From NCBI GenBank assembly GCA_041391125.1, contig JAWKON010000011.1, positions 113,044-177,043 of the forward strand: a stretch of 64,000 nucleotides of DNA. Direction: 5' to 3'. The stretch is from JACKBC01 sp041391125 (GTDB taxonomy: Bacteria; Chloroflexota; Anaerolineae; Caldilineales; Caldilineaceae). The notes below the pieces were generated by a model. The model did not search any database, was not told where the DNA came from, and saw nothing but the letters and a program-made list of their open reading frames with translations. Positions within the stretch are counted from its first letter, which is position 1. Each line of letters starts with the position of its first letter. This document shows positions 18,773-27,093 of the stretch, piece by piece. A program made the translations under genes and the position numbers.

Positions 18773-20053
18773 ATGAGTAAACCACTTCGCATTGCCATGC
18801 TGAGCGTCCACACTTGTCCGCTGGCCATGTTGGGCGGCAAAAAGACGGGCGGCATGAATGTGTATGTGCGTGATTTAAGCCGGGCGCTGGGCAAATTGGG
18901 CGTACAGGTTGATGTGTTCACGCGCTCGCAAGACGACTGCCAGCCTATGATTAAGCACGATTTGGGCCATGGCGGCCGCGTCATTCATATCCCCGCCGGG
19001 CCGGAGCGGCCCATTCCGGTGGCGCAAATTGCCGACCATTTGGATGAATTTGTGGATGGCGTGCTTGATTTTGCCGCCGCCGAGCAGGCCGAATACAGCA
19101 TTATTCACAGCCACTATTGGCTCTCGGGATTGGTGGCGGAAAAGTTGCGCGCGGTGTGGGGTACACCGATTGTGCAGATGTTCCACACATTGGGCCACAT
19201 GAAAAACCTGATTGCGCTGGACGACAGCGAACGGGCGCCCCAGGAGCGACTAGACGGCGAACAGCACATCATTCAGATTGCCGACCGGCTGGTGGCGCCG
19301 ACGCCCGCTGAACAGGCGCAACTGATGGAATACTACGGGGCCGACCCGGCCAAGATCATGGTGTTGCCCCCCGGCGTGGACCTGGCGCGCTTCCGCCCCA
19401 TGCCCAAAAAGCTAGCCCAATTGCAGACCGGCCTGCCGCAGGACCGCGCCAACATCCTCTTTGCCGGGCGCATCGAGCCGCTCAAGGGCATCGACACGCT
19501 GCTGCACGCCATTGCCATTTTAAAGCGCCAATCGCCCAACATTATGAACGAAGCCAGCGTCACCATTATCGGCGGCGATCCCCACGCCGATACGCTGGAT
19601 GCCGAAATGGCCCGCCTGCAGGAAATGCGTTGCGCACTCAATCTGAACGATCTGGTGACCTTTGCCGGCGCCAAAGATCAAGAGGTGCTGCCCGCCTATT
19701 ACGCCGCCGCCGATATGGTGGTCATGCCCTCCCATTACGAAAGCTTTGGCATGGTGGCGCTGGAAGCCATGGCCATGGGCGTGCCGGTCATTGCTTCAGA
19801 GGTGGGCGGGCTGGCTCATCTGGTGGAAAATGGGATCAATGGCTATCACGTCCCCTCACGCGATCCGGAAGCCTTGGCCGCCCGCATCCGCATTTTGCTG
19901 ACCGATGAAGCCACCCGCCAAAAAATGGGCCAGCAGGCGCGCTTTGGGGCCCGAAAATACGCCTGGGAAAATATCGCCTGTGGCATGTTGGATGTTTACG
20001 CCAGCGTGACGCCGCTTTATACGATGGCGTGGCTCAGCGTGCAGCCGTGTTGA
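18773..20053 (+). CDS. GT4 glycosyltransferase, MshA/sucrose-synthase-like
   Basis: A 426-residue GT-B retaining glycosyltransferase. The N-terminal domain begins with PLRIAMLSVHTCPLA and the GGMNVYVRDLSRALGKLG loop, as in MshA (D-inositol-3-phosphate GlcNAc transferase) and sucrose-phosphate synthases; HSHYWLSG follows. The C-terminal domain has FAGRIEPLKGIDTLL and the donor-binding ESFGMVALEAMAMGVPVIAS block (Glu-x7-Glu). The acceptor is unknown. AAGGAG lies five bases before the ATG. No signal or membrane segment, so cytoplasmic. It ends next to a convergent HAD gene, with a strong hairpin between them. Confidence 0.87.
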   Translation: MSKPLRIAMLSVHTCPLAMLGGKKTGGMNVYVRDLSRALGKLGVQVDVFTRSQDDCQPMIKHDLGHGGRVIHIPAGPERPIPVAQIADHLDEFVDGVLDFAAAEQAEYSIIHSHYWLSGLVAEKLRAVWGTPIVQMFHTLGHMKNLIALDDSERAPQERLDGEQHIIQIADRLVAPTPAEQAQLMEYYGADPAKIMVLPPGVDLARFRPMPKKLAQLQTGLPQDRANILFAGRIEPLKGIDTLLHAIAILKRQSPNIMNEASVTIIGGDPHADTLDAEMARLQEMRCALNLNDLVTFAGAKDQEVLPAYYAAADMVVMPSHYESFGMVALEAMAMGVPVIASEVGGLAHLVENGINGYHVPSRDPEALAARIRILLTDEATRQKMGQQARFGARKYAWENIACGMLDVYASVTPLYTMAWLSVQPC

Positions 20054-20060
20054 AGATGAC

Positions 20061-20117
20061 AAGATGACAAGATGACCGGATGACAAGATGAATGTCATCC
20101 GGTCATCTTGTCATCTT
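20061..20117. repeat. GATGACAA-type inverted repeat between convergent genes
   Basis: Perfect 25-bp arms (20061-20085 and 20093-20117) built of GATGACAA units, with a 7-base loop. Related structures lie at 45400-45451 and 59117-59190. Its right arm encodes the last codons of the HAD gene. It may serve as a bidirectional transcription end. Confidence 0.8.
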
Positions 20118-20724
20118 TATCTGGCTTAACGCCCAATTCGGCCAGCGCCTGGGCCAAATCAAGCCCCGGCTGAAAGTGGATGGCGTTCATCCCCACGGCC
20201 CAGGCTCCTTCGATATTGTGCATAAAATCGTCGATGAAAACGGTTTCGCGGGGCTGGCGCTGCAACCGTTCCAACGTGCGTTGAAAGATGGCGGCGTTGG
20301 GCTTCATGACCCGCTCATATGCGGAGCCGACTACGAGTTCAAATAGGTCGCCAGCCGGGTCGATTTCCTGCATGGTCAGATGGAGATCGTCCTTGGCGTT
20401 GCTGATAATGGCAAGCTGGTAGCCCGATTTGAGACGGCGAATATAGTCCACCAGCTTACCGTCTAACTTGTCCCCCGCAAAAAAATCGCGCTGAAATTCA
20501 GCCAGCGCAACATCGCTCAGTTCCAGTTCATTCTGCACCCAGCGCCACAATTGCGCTGTGGTGATCTCGCCTAATTGCGCCCGCTGCCCCATGGGGCTGT
20601 TGAAAACAATATACTCAGCCTGGCCCGGCTCCAGCCCCAGCCGCTGCTCCAATTGCCGCCGCGGCGCCGCATCCTCTGTGCGGATCAGCACGCCGCCAAT
20701 ATCAAAAATCACTGCTCGAATCAT
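20095..20724 (-). CDS. HAD-superfamily hydrolase
   Basis: A 209-residue HAD-IA phosphatase-like protein. Motif I is DIGGVL (nucleophile Asp8; the second Asp of DxD is replaced by Gly, as in epoxide-hydrolase-like and some YihX-type members). Motif II is IISNAK, the Lys is in MKPNAAIFQ and motif IV is VFIDD. The cap is helical (subclass I). Likely a small-molecule phosphatase; the substrate is unknown. The last codons (KPDKDDKMTG) are encoded by the inverted repeat at 20061-20117 and are not family sequence. Confidence 0.85.
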   Translation of the reverse strand: MIRAVIFDIGGVLIRTEDAAPRRQLEQRLGLEPGQAEYIVFNSPMGQRAQLGEITTAQLWRWVQNELELSDVALAEFQRDFFAGDKLDGKLVDYIRRLKSGYQLAIISNAKDDLHLTMQEIDPAGDLFELVVGSAYERVMKPNAAIFQRTLERLQRQPRETVFIDDFMHNIEGAWAVGMNAIHFQPGLDLAQALAELGVKPDKDDKMTG

Positions 20725-20805
20725 GTTGCATCCTTTGCGTTATTGAGGTTGTTTCGTCTTTTGAAGTATACTGTGGACAGTCAAAATTTTGTATTTTGGG
20801 GAGCT

Positions 20806-20893
20806 GTTGCGTGGCGCGTGTTGCGTCAAGCGGTTTAGAAAGCAGCTTGGGAACTTGTAGCAACATCGGTACACGCAACACGCAATACGCAAC
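20806..20893. repeat. ACACGCAACACGCAA-type inverted repeat
   Basis: The left arm GTTGCGTGGCGCGTGTTGCG is roughly complementary to the right arm ACACGCAACACGCAATACGC. Partial single-arm copies (GGTACACGCAAYACGCAACT) occur near 27950 and 49510. It lies in the promoter region of tag. Confidence 0.6.
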
Positions 20894-20946
20894 ACGTTCC
20901 CCCTTAAAAATTCAAGCGTACCTACATCACCTCAACGGACAAAACC

Positions 20947-21507
20947 ATGACCATCACACGCTGTGCATGGGCGGGCAGCGATCCGCTCTACGTGCAATAT
21001 CACGATGAAGAATGGGGCGTGCCGGCCCATGATGACCGGCATCTTTTTGAAATGCTCAACCTCGAGGGCGCGCAGGCGGGGTTGAGCTGGATTACGATTT
21101 TGCGCAAGCGGGAGAATTACCGGGCCGCTTTTGATAATTTCGATGCACAGAAAATCGTGCGCTATGATGAAGCCAAGATTGGCGAACTGTTGCAAAACCC
21201 AGGCATTGTGCGCAACAAGTTAAAGGTCAATGGCGTCGTAAAAAACGCAGGCGCCTTTTTGGCCATTCAAGAGGAATTTGGCAGCTTCGATGCCTTCATC
21301 TGGCGTTTTGTGGGCGGCGCGCCCATTGTGAACCAGCGGCGCACGCTGGCCGAAGTACCCGCCCAAACCGCCGAAGCCCAAGCCATGAGCAAAGAACTTA
21401 AAAAGCGCGGCTTCACGTTTGTGGGGCCGACCATTTGCTATGCGTTTATGCAGGCGTGCGGCATGGTCAATGACCATACGGTGGACTGTTTTCGATATGG
21501 GATATAA
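20947..21507 (+). CDS. tag: DNA-3-methyladenine glycosylase I
   Basis: Removes 3-methyladenine from alkylated DNA (base excision repair). 186 residues with the N-terminal RCAWAGSDPLYVQYHDEEWG signature (zinc Cys and the YHDxEWG motif), GLSWITILRKRENYR, the HhH-related segment and the C-terminal VGPTICYAFMQACGMVNDH that supplies the Zn ligands. Full length, intact. No ribosome site is obvious and the gene stands alone. Confidence 0.95.
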   Translation: MTITRCAWAGSDPLYVQYHDEEWGVPAHDDRHLFEMLNLEGAQAGLSWITILRKRENYRAAFDNFDAQKIVRYDEAKIGELLQNPGIVRNKLKVNGVVKNAGAFLAIQEEFGSFDAFIWRFVGGAPIVNQRRTLAEVPAQTAEAQAMSKELKKRGFTFVGPTICYAFMQACGMVNDHTVDCFRYGI

Positions 21508-21515
21508 TCAGCGCA

Positions 21516-21597
21516 TCGCAATGACCGGAGATAGCGCCGGATTCACCAATCGAGACCGACGCCTATATCGCCAACGCCGTTGCAGTGTATTGATAAT
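21516..21597. repeat. Dispersed ~80-bp repeat, copy 2
   Basis: The partner of 1872-1954; the two align over the whole length with scattered substitutions. It follows the tag stop directly. The rest of the 237-base gap to the next gene has no clear feature. Confidence 0.65.
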
Positions 21598-21744
21598 GCA
21601 ATAAGCTTTGCCTGCCGTTTCAGCATCTGCTATACTTTTCCAAACACATAACCAATCTTCCTCACAGCACCCCCAAGTGGTTTGACGATTCTGCCCAGAA
21701 GATACTTTGCATGTTCGCATAATAAATTCAGGTCGGTTGAATAC

Positions 21745-23559
21745 ATGTTTGAATCAAAAGTTCATTTTCCTCATTTACGCCTCATTTTTAGTTTATTTGG
21801 GTTGTTCAGTTTAGCGATTTGGGGAACCAATCAGTCTATCAACGCACAAGTGGAACCCGCTCAGAATGGCCCCGTGCCGCCAGCGCCCTACTTCTCTTCG
21901 CCCACGCCAGAACCGCTGCCCACCTTCCCGCCCATCCCCACCACCACGCCTTGGCCTACATCAACGCCGCAATTTGTTCCGGGTCCGGTTACTGTGGCCT
22001 TTGCCCAAGCGTTGCCGCAGATTTACGCGTTGCCCATGCGCACCAGGCTGAACCAAACCCACAGCATCTCGGTGGGAAGTTGGCTCAAGCGCCCGCTGCG
22101 GCTGGTGGACAACGCGGAAAACGCCCGCGTGCAGATCAAGCTGGAACCCCTGGCCAATATCCAACTCAACGGCGCCATTCCGCTGCTGGAGCGCTACTAT
22201 GTGGTGGTGGCCCCCTTCAATACGGTGGCCGATGATATTGCGCTGGACGATCTGCGACTGCGCTGGCAGGGGCTGAAGCCGGCGCCGCTCTATGTTTCCG
22301 AAGAAGCCGCGCTGGATCTGCCCGCCGTGTTGGGCGTGCGCCGCGTCTCGGTGGTGGAGCATGCAAGCTGGGCCGCCATCTTTGCCAACACGCCGGACGC
22401 CATCGGCATTTTGCCCTTTGACCAGCTCGACCCCAGCTATAAAGTCTTGACCATCGACGGCATCAATCCGCTGAGCAACCGGCTACAGCCAACCGAATAT
22501 CCGCTGGCCGTGGGACTCACCGTTCACGGCGCCGGCTCGCCGCAGGTGGCCACGCTGCTGCAATCCGCCGTTGAAAAGCGCACCAATCGCAACGCCAACC
22601 TGCTCACCACGCTGATCATGACCGGCGTCACCGCCATGTCGCGCACCACGGCGGCCAAAATGGAAGAGAAAGGTTATGTTTATCCCGCCGCCATTATTTC
22701 GGATACGCTGCGCGCCGCCGACATTACGCACATCAGCAACGAAGTACCCTTCCTGAGCGACTGTCAGGTCAACGCCTCACCCAATAATCTGGTCATGTGC
22801 AGCAGCACCAACTATTGGGCCTCGCTGGAGGCGGTGGGCGCCGACATTGTGGGCCTGAGCGGCAACCATGTCAACGACTTTGGGCGCAGCGGCGCCCGCG
22901 AGTCCATTGGCTGGTATCGGGCCAACAATATCCCCATCTACGGCAGCGGCATGAACGTGCAGGAAGCGTGCGCCCCGCTGCTCTGGTATCACAACGGCAC
23001 GCGCTTTGCCTTTCTGGCCGCGCTGGCCTTTGGTCCCGAATTCGCCTGGGCCACCGATGACCAGCCGGGCGCCTGCTACTATTATGATCACAAAGAGGAA
23101 GTGCTGGCCGCCGTCCGCCAACTTGCGCAGCAGGTGGATGTGGTGGCGGTGGAACTGCAATATGAAGAGACCTATAATCCGTATCCCACCGGGCGGCAGG
23201 TGGAAGAGTTCCGCGAATTGCGCGAGGCGGGCGCCACGCTGGTCACCGGCGTACAGAGTCATGTGCCGCAGTCGCTAGAGCCGTACAGCGCTGATGATCC
23301 GGGCGGCGCCGGCATGATCGTCTATGGTCTGGGCAACCTCTTCTTTGATCAGATGCAGAGCTGGAACACGCGCACCGAACTCTACATTCGCCACACCTTT
23401 TATGATGGCCGCCTGATCAGCACCGAAATCTTGACCGGCGTGCTGGAAGATTTCGCCCAGCCGCGTTGGGCCACGGCCGAGGAACGCGCCGGCATTCTTA
23501 GCGAAATATTCGCCGCCGCTCCCCGCCGCCCGCGTTCGGTCGCCAACACGGGACAATGA
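21745..23559 (+). CDS. Secreted CapA/PgsA-like protein with N-terminal substrate-binding-like domain
   Basis: About 604 residues. A signal peptide (hydrophobic LIFSLFGLFSLAIWG, cleavage near NAQ) is followed by a Pro/Thr-rich stretch, then about 200 residues resembling a periplasmic-type binding fold, and a C-terminal metallophosphatase-like CapA domain. In the latter NHVNDFG (GNHxNDxG), AVELQYEETY and VTGVQSHVPQ are the family's metal-site motifs. CapA proteins take part in poly-gamma-glutamate capsule production, but many homologues outside that system have no known role, and no capBC is nearby. The start is ATG 21745; upstream codons do not belong to the signal peptide. Confidence 0.8.
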   Translation: MFESKVHFPHLRLIFSLFGLFSLAIWGTNQSINAQVEPAQNGPVPPAPYFSSPTPEPLPTFPPIPTTTPWPTSTPQFVPGPVTVAFAQALPQIYALPMRTRLNQTHSISVGSWLKRPLRLVDNAENARVQIKLEPLANIQLNGAIPLLERYYVVVAPFNTVADDIALDDLRLRWQGLKPAPLYVSEEAALDLPAVLGVRRVSVVEHASWAAIFANTPDAIGILPFDQLDPSYKVLTIDGINPLSNRLQPTEYPLAVGLTVHGAGSPQVATLLQSAVEKRTNRNANLLTTLIMTGVTAMSRTTAAKMEEKGYVYPAAIISDTLRAADITHISNEVPFLSDCQVNASPNNLVMCSSTNYWASLEAVGADIVGLSGNHVNDFGRSGARESIGWYRANNIPIYGSGMNVQEACAPLLWYHNGTRFAFLAALAFGPEFAWATDDQPGACYYYDHKEEVLAAVRQLAQQVDVVAVELQYEETYNPYPTGRQVEEFRELREAGATLVTGVQSHVPQSLEPYSADDPGGAGMIVYGLGNLFFDQMQSWNTRTELYIRHTFYDGRLISTEILTGVLEDFAQPRWATAEERAGILSEIFAAAPRRPRSVANTGQ

Positions 23560-23563
23560 CCCA

Positions 23564-23621
23564 GTAGGACAAGCTTTTAGCTTGTCCCCAACGCCGCCGA
23601 CAAGCTAAAAGCTTGTCCTAC
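23564..23621. repeat. GTAGGACAAGC inverted repeat with 23-bp perfect arms
   Basis: Arms 23564-23586 and 23599-23621 are perfectly complementary (outer GTAGGACAAGCTTTTAGC). It lies between the CapA-like gene and the flavin reductase, ending six bases before its ribosome site. Confidence 0.8.
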
Positions 23622-23635
23622 CAAAGGAGAACTTC

Positions 23636-24124
23636 ATGTCCGACCAAGCCACCCAATTTGACACCCGCGCCTTTCGCAACGCCTGCGGCAAATTCGCCAC
23701 CGGCATCACCGTGGTGACCACCATGGTGGATGGCGAAACCCACGGCATGACGGCCAACGCCTTTATGTCCGTCTCGCTGGAGCCGCCGCTGGTGGCCGTG
23801 TCGGTGGCCAAAAAGGCGCACATGCACGATCACATTGGCCACAGCGGGCGCTACGCCGTCAGCATTTTGCGCGCCGATCAGGAATCGTACAGCAGCCACT
23901 TTGCCGGGTGGGCCGTAGATGGCTTTGAAGCGCAATTTGACGAGCGCCACGGATATCCGACGATTGCCCACGCCATTGCCACCTTTGTCGCCACCGTGGT
24001 GGATGCCCACGACGCCGGCGACCACACCATTTATATCGGCCGGGTCGACTCTTTTGAGAGCAACGAAGAGGAGCCCGTTCTCTTTTACGCCGGCAAATAT
24101 CGGCAGATTTCCCCTATGTCCTAA
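23636..24124 (+). CDS. Flavin reductase-like FMN-binding protein
   Basis: 162 residues of the flavin_reductase split-barrel family. FATGITVVTT near the start, the HGMTANAFMSVSLEPPLVAVSV block that binds the flavin phosphate and a late GRVDSF...PVLFYAGKYRQ are diagnostic. Such proteins supply reduced flavin to two-component monooxygenases or act as small oxidoreductases. No partner oxygenase is adjacent. AAAGGAG precedes the ATG. Intact. Confidence 0.9.
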   Translation: MSDQATQFDTRAFRNACGKFATGITVVTTMVDGETHGMTANAFMSVSLEPPLVAVSVAKKAHMHDHIGHSGRYAVSILRADQESYSSHFAGWAVDGFEAQFDERHGYPTIAHAIATFVATVVDAHDAGDHTIYIGRVDSFESNEEEPVLFYAGKYRQISPMS

Positions 24125-24140
24125 CTGAGACAAGGTGGGG

Positions 24141-24270
24141 AACCGCAGATTGCGCAGATTCCATGATTTAACTACAGATTATACAGATTACCCTTCTGGA
24201 GACAACAAAATCTGTGTCAATCTGTAGTTCATAAAATGGTTTTGAGTACACCAATGTAAAATCTGCGGTT
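24141..24270. repeat. ACAGATT-family nested inverted repeat
   Basis: Outer AACCGCAGAT pairs with ATCTGCGGTT; inner ACTACAGATTATACAGATT pairs with AATCTGTGTCAATCTGTAGT. Built of CAGATT units at short spacing, like the elements at 26224, 29886, 45866, 47800 and 57856. Confidence 0.75.
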
Positions 24271-24293
24271 TATTTTCTCTCCCAAGCAACTCT

Positions 24294-24935
24294 ATGCAGA
24301 CGTATTCACATTATATTATCACAGCGGCGCTCAACCGTGTGTGGAAAAAGAACGAACAGCGCAGCGGACCATTGGCGCTGGCCGGATACACGCTGCCGCC
24401 TGTGAAGACGGCGCCGCTCATGCTCGGCTCGATCCTGCCAGACATCCCGCTGATTCTGCTTTCGCTTGGCGCCATTGGCTATGACCGGATGCGCGGCATT
24501 AAGATGAGCTTTGACAATGACCCGACCCACAGCCTGACCGCTTGGCTGTTCGACTACGCCTTTTTCAACGTCTGGTGGGTCAAGGCGCTGCACAATTTGT
24601 TTCATGCGCCGTTCATGGTGCTGGCCTATTTGGGCATTGGCTATTGGCTGTGGCGGCGCGGGCGGGCGTGGGGCGCAGGGCTCTTTTGGTTGGCCGTTGC
24701 CTGTCTCATCCACACCGCCATCGACATTCCGCTGCATTATGACGACGGCCCGCTGCTGCTCTTCCCCTTCAACTGGACGCTGCGCTTTTACAGCCCGGTC
24801 AGCTATTGGGATCCGCGGCGCTATGGCAATATCGTAGGCCCACTGGAACACCTGCTCATTTTGGGGCTGCTCGTTTATTTGCTCGTCGGTTGGTGGCGCG
24901 ACCGGGCGCTGCGCCGCCAAGCGGCCGCGGCTTAA
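24294..24935 (+). CDS. Multipass membrane protein, metal-dependent hydrolase-like (YdjM/DUF457-like)
   Basis: 213 residues, with five or so hydrophobic helices. Conserved polar residues sit at membrane ends: MLGSILPDIP, DPTHSLT, HNLFHAP and HTAIDIPLHYDDGP, a His/Asp pattern like that of the DUF457/YdjM membrane hydrolases and zinc-dependent phospholipase relatives. The activity is unproven. RBS not obvious. Flanked by two inverted repeats. Function uncertain beyond a membrane protein with a possible metal site. Confidence 0.65.
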   Translation: MQTYSHYIITAALNRVWKKNEQRSGPLALAGYTLPPVKTAPLMLGSILPDIPLILLSLGAIGYDRMRGIKMSFDNDPTHSLTAWLFDYAFFNVWWVKALHNLFHAPFMVLAYLGIGYWLWRRGRAWGAGLFWLAVACLIHTAIDIPLHYDDGPLLLFPFNWTLRFYSPVSYWDPRRYGNIVGPLEHLLILGLLVYLLVGWWRDRALRRQAAAA

Positions 24936-24948
24936 CCCCGCAAACAGC

Positions 24949-25019
24949 GCAGACTGCGATGCACGGCATCAAAAACCTTCGACCAATCAGCTACTTTGGC
25001 AGCCGTGCGTTGCAGTCGT
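24949..25019. repeat. GCACGGC inverted repeat, copy 1
   Basis: GCAGACTGCGATGCACGGC is complementary, with small differences, to GCCGTGCGTTGCAGTCGT. The same element lies at 27800-27890 in the opposite orientation. Confidence 0.7.
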
Positions 25020-25052
25020 AGCGGGCTATCACATTTCCAAATCCAACTCACA

Positions 25053-26225
25053 ATGAATCATCCCGCAACAGAATCTCATCCCTCCCTACGCACCGCCATC
25101 CGCGCACTCTGCCGCGATTTCCCCAACGCATATTGGCGTGAACTCGACAAAACGCGCCAATATCCCGAAGCCTTTGTGCAGCGGCTCACCGCCTCGGGCT
25201 ATCTGGCCGCCTTGATTCCCCAAGAGTATGGCGGCATGGGCCTTAGCCTGACCGAAGCTTCGATTATTTTAGAAGAAATTCACCGCAGCGGCGGTCATTC
25301 GGCGGCCTGTCACGCGCAGATGTATACCATGGGCGCGCTGCTGCGGCACGGCAGCACAGCGCAAAAGGCGCGCTATCTGCCCGAGATGGCGGCGGGGCGG
25401 CTGCGGCTGCAAGCCTTCTCCGTCACCGAGCCGGAAGCGGGCAGCGACACGACCAGCATCCGCACCTTTGCCCAGCGTGACGACGCGGGCTATATTGTAA
25501 CCGGCCACAAAAACTGGACCAGCCGCGTGGAGCAGAGCGATCTGCTCATGCTGCTGGCGCGCACCACGCCGCGTGAAGAGGTGTCAAAAGCCACCGACGG
25601 CCTGAGCCTTTTCCTGATCGATTTGCGCGACGTGCGCGCCAGTCAGCCCGATTCCCTGGAAGTGATCCCGGTGCGCACCATGTTCAACTATGCCACCTAT
25701 CAGATCAAATATCACCAAATGCGCATTCCGGCCGACAGTCTGATCGGCCAGGAGGGGCGCGGCTTCCGCTACGTGCTGGATGGCTGGAACGCCGAACGTA
25801 TTTTGCTGGCCGCCGAGTGTATTGGCGACGGCGACTGGTTTGTTGAGCGCGCCGTGGCCTATGCCACTACGGTGGAACGTTTTGGGGCGCCGCTGGGCAA
25901 AAACCAGGGCGTGCAGTTCCCCATTGCGCGCGCCTATGCCCAGGTGCGGGCGGCGGACGCCGTGCGCTATCAGGCCGCCGCGCTCTTTGACCAGGGTCAA
26001 TCTTGCGGGGCCGAAGCCAACATGGCAAAATTGCTGGCCAGCGAAGCCTCTTGGGCCGCCGCCAATATTTGCCTGGACACCCACGGCGGCAACGGCTTTG
26101 TGGATGAGTACGACGTGGAGCGCAAGTTCCGCGAAACGCGCATGTATCAAATCGCGCCGGTCAACAACAACCTGGTGCTGGCCTACGTGGCAAATCACGT
26201 GCTGGGGCTGCCGAAATCATATTGA
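25053..26225 (+). CDS. Acyl-CoA dehydrogenase family protein
   Basis: About 390 residues, FAD-dependent. Recognisable parts: IPQEYGGMGLSLTEASIILE in the N-terminal helical domain, the FAD/substrate loop AFSVTEPEAGSDTTSI (VTEP.AGSD), the middle barrel with KNWTSR, and the C-terminal ERFGAPLGKNQGVQFPIA plus DTHGGNGFVDEYDVER. The C-terminal catalytic Glu position was not resolved. It introduces a trans double bond into an acyl-CoA. It lies upstream of the carnitine-type cluster, so it may act on a betaine-acyl-CoA, but two unrelated genes intervene and general fatty-acid or amino-acid catabolism is equally possible. The ATG at 25053 was preferred over an upstream frame in a repeat. Confidence 0.87.
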   Translation: MNHPATESHPSLRTAIRALCRDFPNAYWRELDKTRQYPEAFVQRLTASGYLAALIPQEYGGMGLSLTEASIILEEIHRSGGHSAACHAQMYTMGALLRHGSTAQKARYLPEMAAGRLRLQAFSVTEPEAGSDTTSIRTFAQRDDAGYIVTGHKNWTSRVEQSDLLMLLARTTPREEVSKATDGLSLFLIDLRDVRASQPDSLEVIPVRTMFNYATYQIKYHQMRIPADSLIGQEGRGFRYVLDGWNAERILLAAECIGDGDWFVERAVAYATTVERFGAPLGKNQGVQFPIARAYAQVRAADAVRYQAAALFDQGQSCGAEANMAKLLASEASWAAANICLDTHGGNGFVDEYDVERKFRETRMYQIAPVNNNLVLAYVANHVLGLPKSY

Positions 26226-26516
26226 TCAACAGATTATGGGGATTTTAAAGATTTTTTACTAACCGTAGATTGTGCAGATTCCCGCAGATGCTCAAAAGAA
26301 AATCTGCGTCATCTGCGCAATCTGCGGTTCCAACCTAATCTTTCTGGTTCAACCGGATCTCATGTGGTTGATACCACCGAATAAATTCGGCATCTGCTAA
26401 AGCAAACCGGCTTAAGCCGGTTTTCCGTATCAGCCATCGGTTTTAACCGGTAGTAGGATCGTCAACCACATGAGATCCCAAAGAGCCATCTTTCTAATCT
26501 GAGAAATCTGTTGATC
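26224..26516. repeat. GATCAACAGATT composite repeat enclosing a MITE-like element
   Basis: Left end GATCAACAGATT (26224-26235) and right end AATCTGTTGATC (26505-26516). The interval holds more CAGATT units (26270-26325) and then the MITE-like element at 26346-26487. The same nesting occurs at 45866-46049. It fills the 307-base gap. Confidence 0.7.
26346..26487. mobile_element. MITE-like element copy 2 (142-bp type)
   Basis: Terminal inverted repeats of ~27 bp (GGTTCAACCGGATCTCATGT at the left; GTCAACCACATGAGATCCCA at the right). Internal palindromes AAACCGGCTTAAGCCGGTTT and ATCGGTTTTAACCGGT. Near-identical in length and sequence to 49334-49475. No coding capacity. Confidence 0.75.
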
Positions 26517-26532
26517 CCAATTCAATCCCTGT

Positions 26533-27093
26533 ATGACAGCGCAAATTTATATTCCCGAACTGATTCAACCGTCACTGGACGGGCTGCTCAAGCGCTACCC
26601 CGAAGGGCGGCGGCGGCAGCGTATGGAGCCCTTTTATCGCAACATGGCCACCGAGATCACGCGGGTCGCGCAGCCGACCAGCGTTTATGCCGAGGTCTTT
26701 GCCGCCGATGTACCGCACTTGTTTGAATGGACCGCACCCACGACCGTCTCTTTTTACCTGGCCATTTGCACGTTGGGCGCCGAGCTGGACGCCGCGATGC
26801 GGCGGCAGGTGGAAAGCGATATGGCGGAGGCGGCCATTATGAATGAAGTGGCGCTGGCCGTCATAACGGCTTTTACGCGCGATCTGCACGGCATGATTCG
26901 TCAGCAGACAGCGCAGCGCAACCAAAAGGCGGGTCCGGCCTATCGCCCCGGCCTGGGGCGCTGGCCGCTGGAGTTGCAGCGCACCCTCTTTTCCGTGCTG
27001 CCCGCCGACCGCATCGGCGTGCGGCTGACCGAGGAAATGCTGATGTTGCCCGCTTTTTCCACCAGTATGATCATTCCAGTGAGGAATCTATGA
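26533..27093 (+). CDS. B12-dependent methionine synthase activation-domain-like protein
   Basis: 186 residues. The C-terminal third reads YRPGLGRWPLELQRTLF then LTEEMLMLPAFSTSMIIP, matching the motif order seen in the reactivation domain of cobalamin-dependent methionine synthase (R-x-SPGYGD-x-P and late P-KS-S). Stand-alone proteins of this kind occur beside corrinoid methyltransferases and may help reactivate them. None is adjacent here, so the partner is unknown. Ends in a four-base overlap with the sulfotransferase gene (ATGA). Moderate confidence; the N-terminal half shows no recognised motif. Confidence 0.55.
   Translation: MTAQIYIPELIQPSLDGLLKRYPEGRRRQRMEPFYRNMATEITRVAQPTSVYAEVFAADVPHLFEWTAPTTVSFYLAICTLGAELDAAMRRQVESDMAEAAIMNEVALAVITAFTRDLHGMIRQQTAQRNQKAGPAYRPGLGRWPLELQRTLFSVLPADRIGVRLTEEMLMLPAFSTSMIIPVRNL

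Noticed and set aside
24141..26330. CRISPR array made of CAGATT units
   Set aside because: Units are short, irregular and arranged as inverted pairs, with no constant repeat/spacer spacing and no cas genes.
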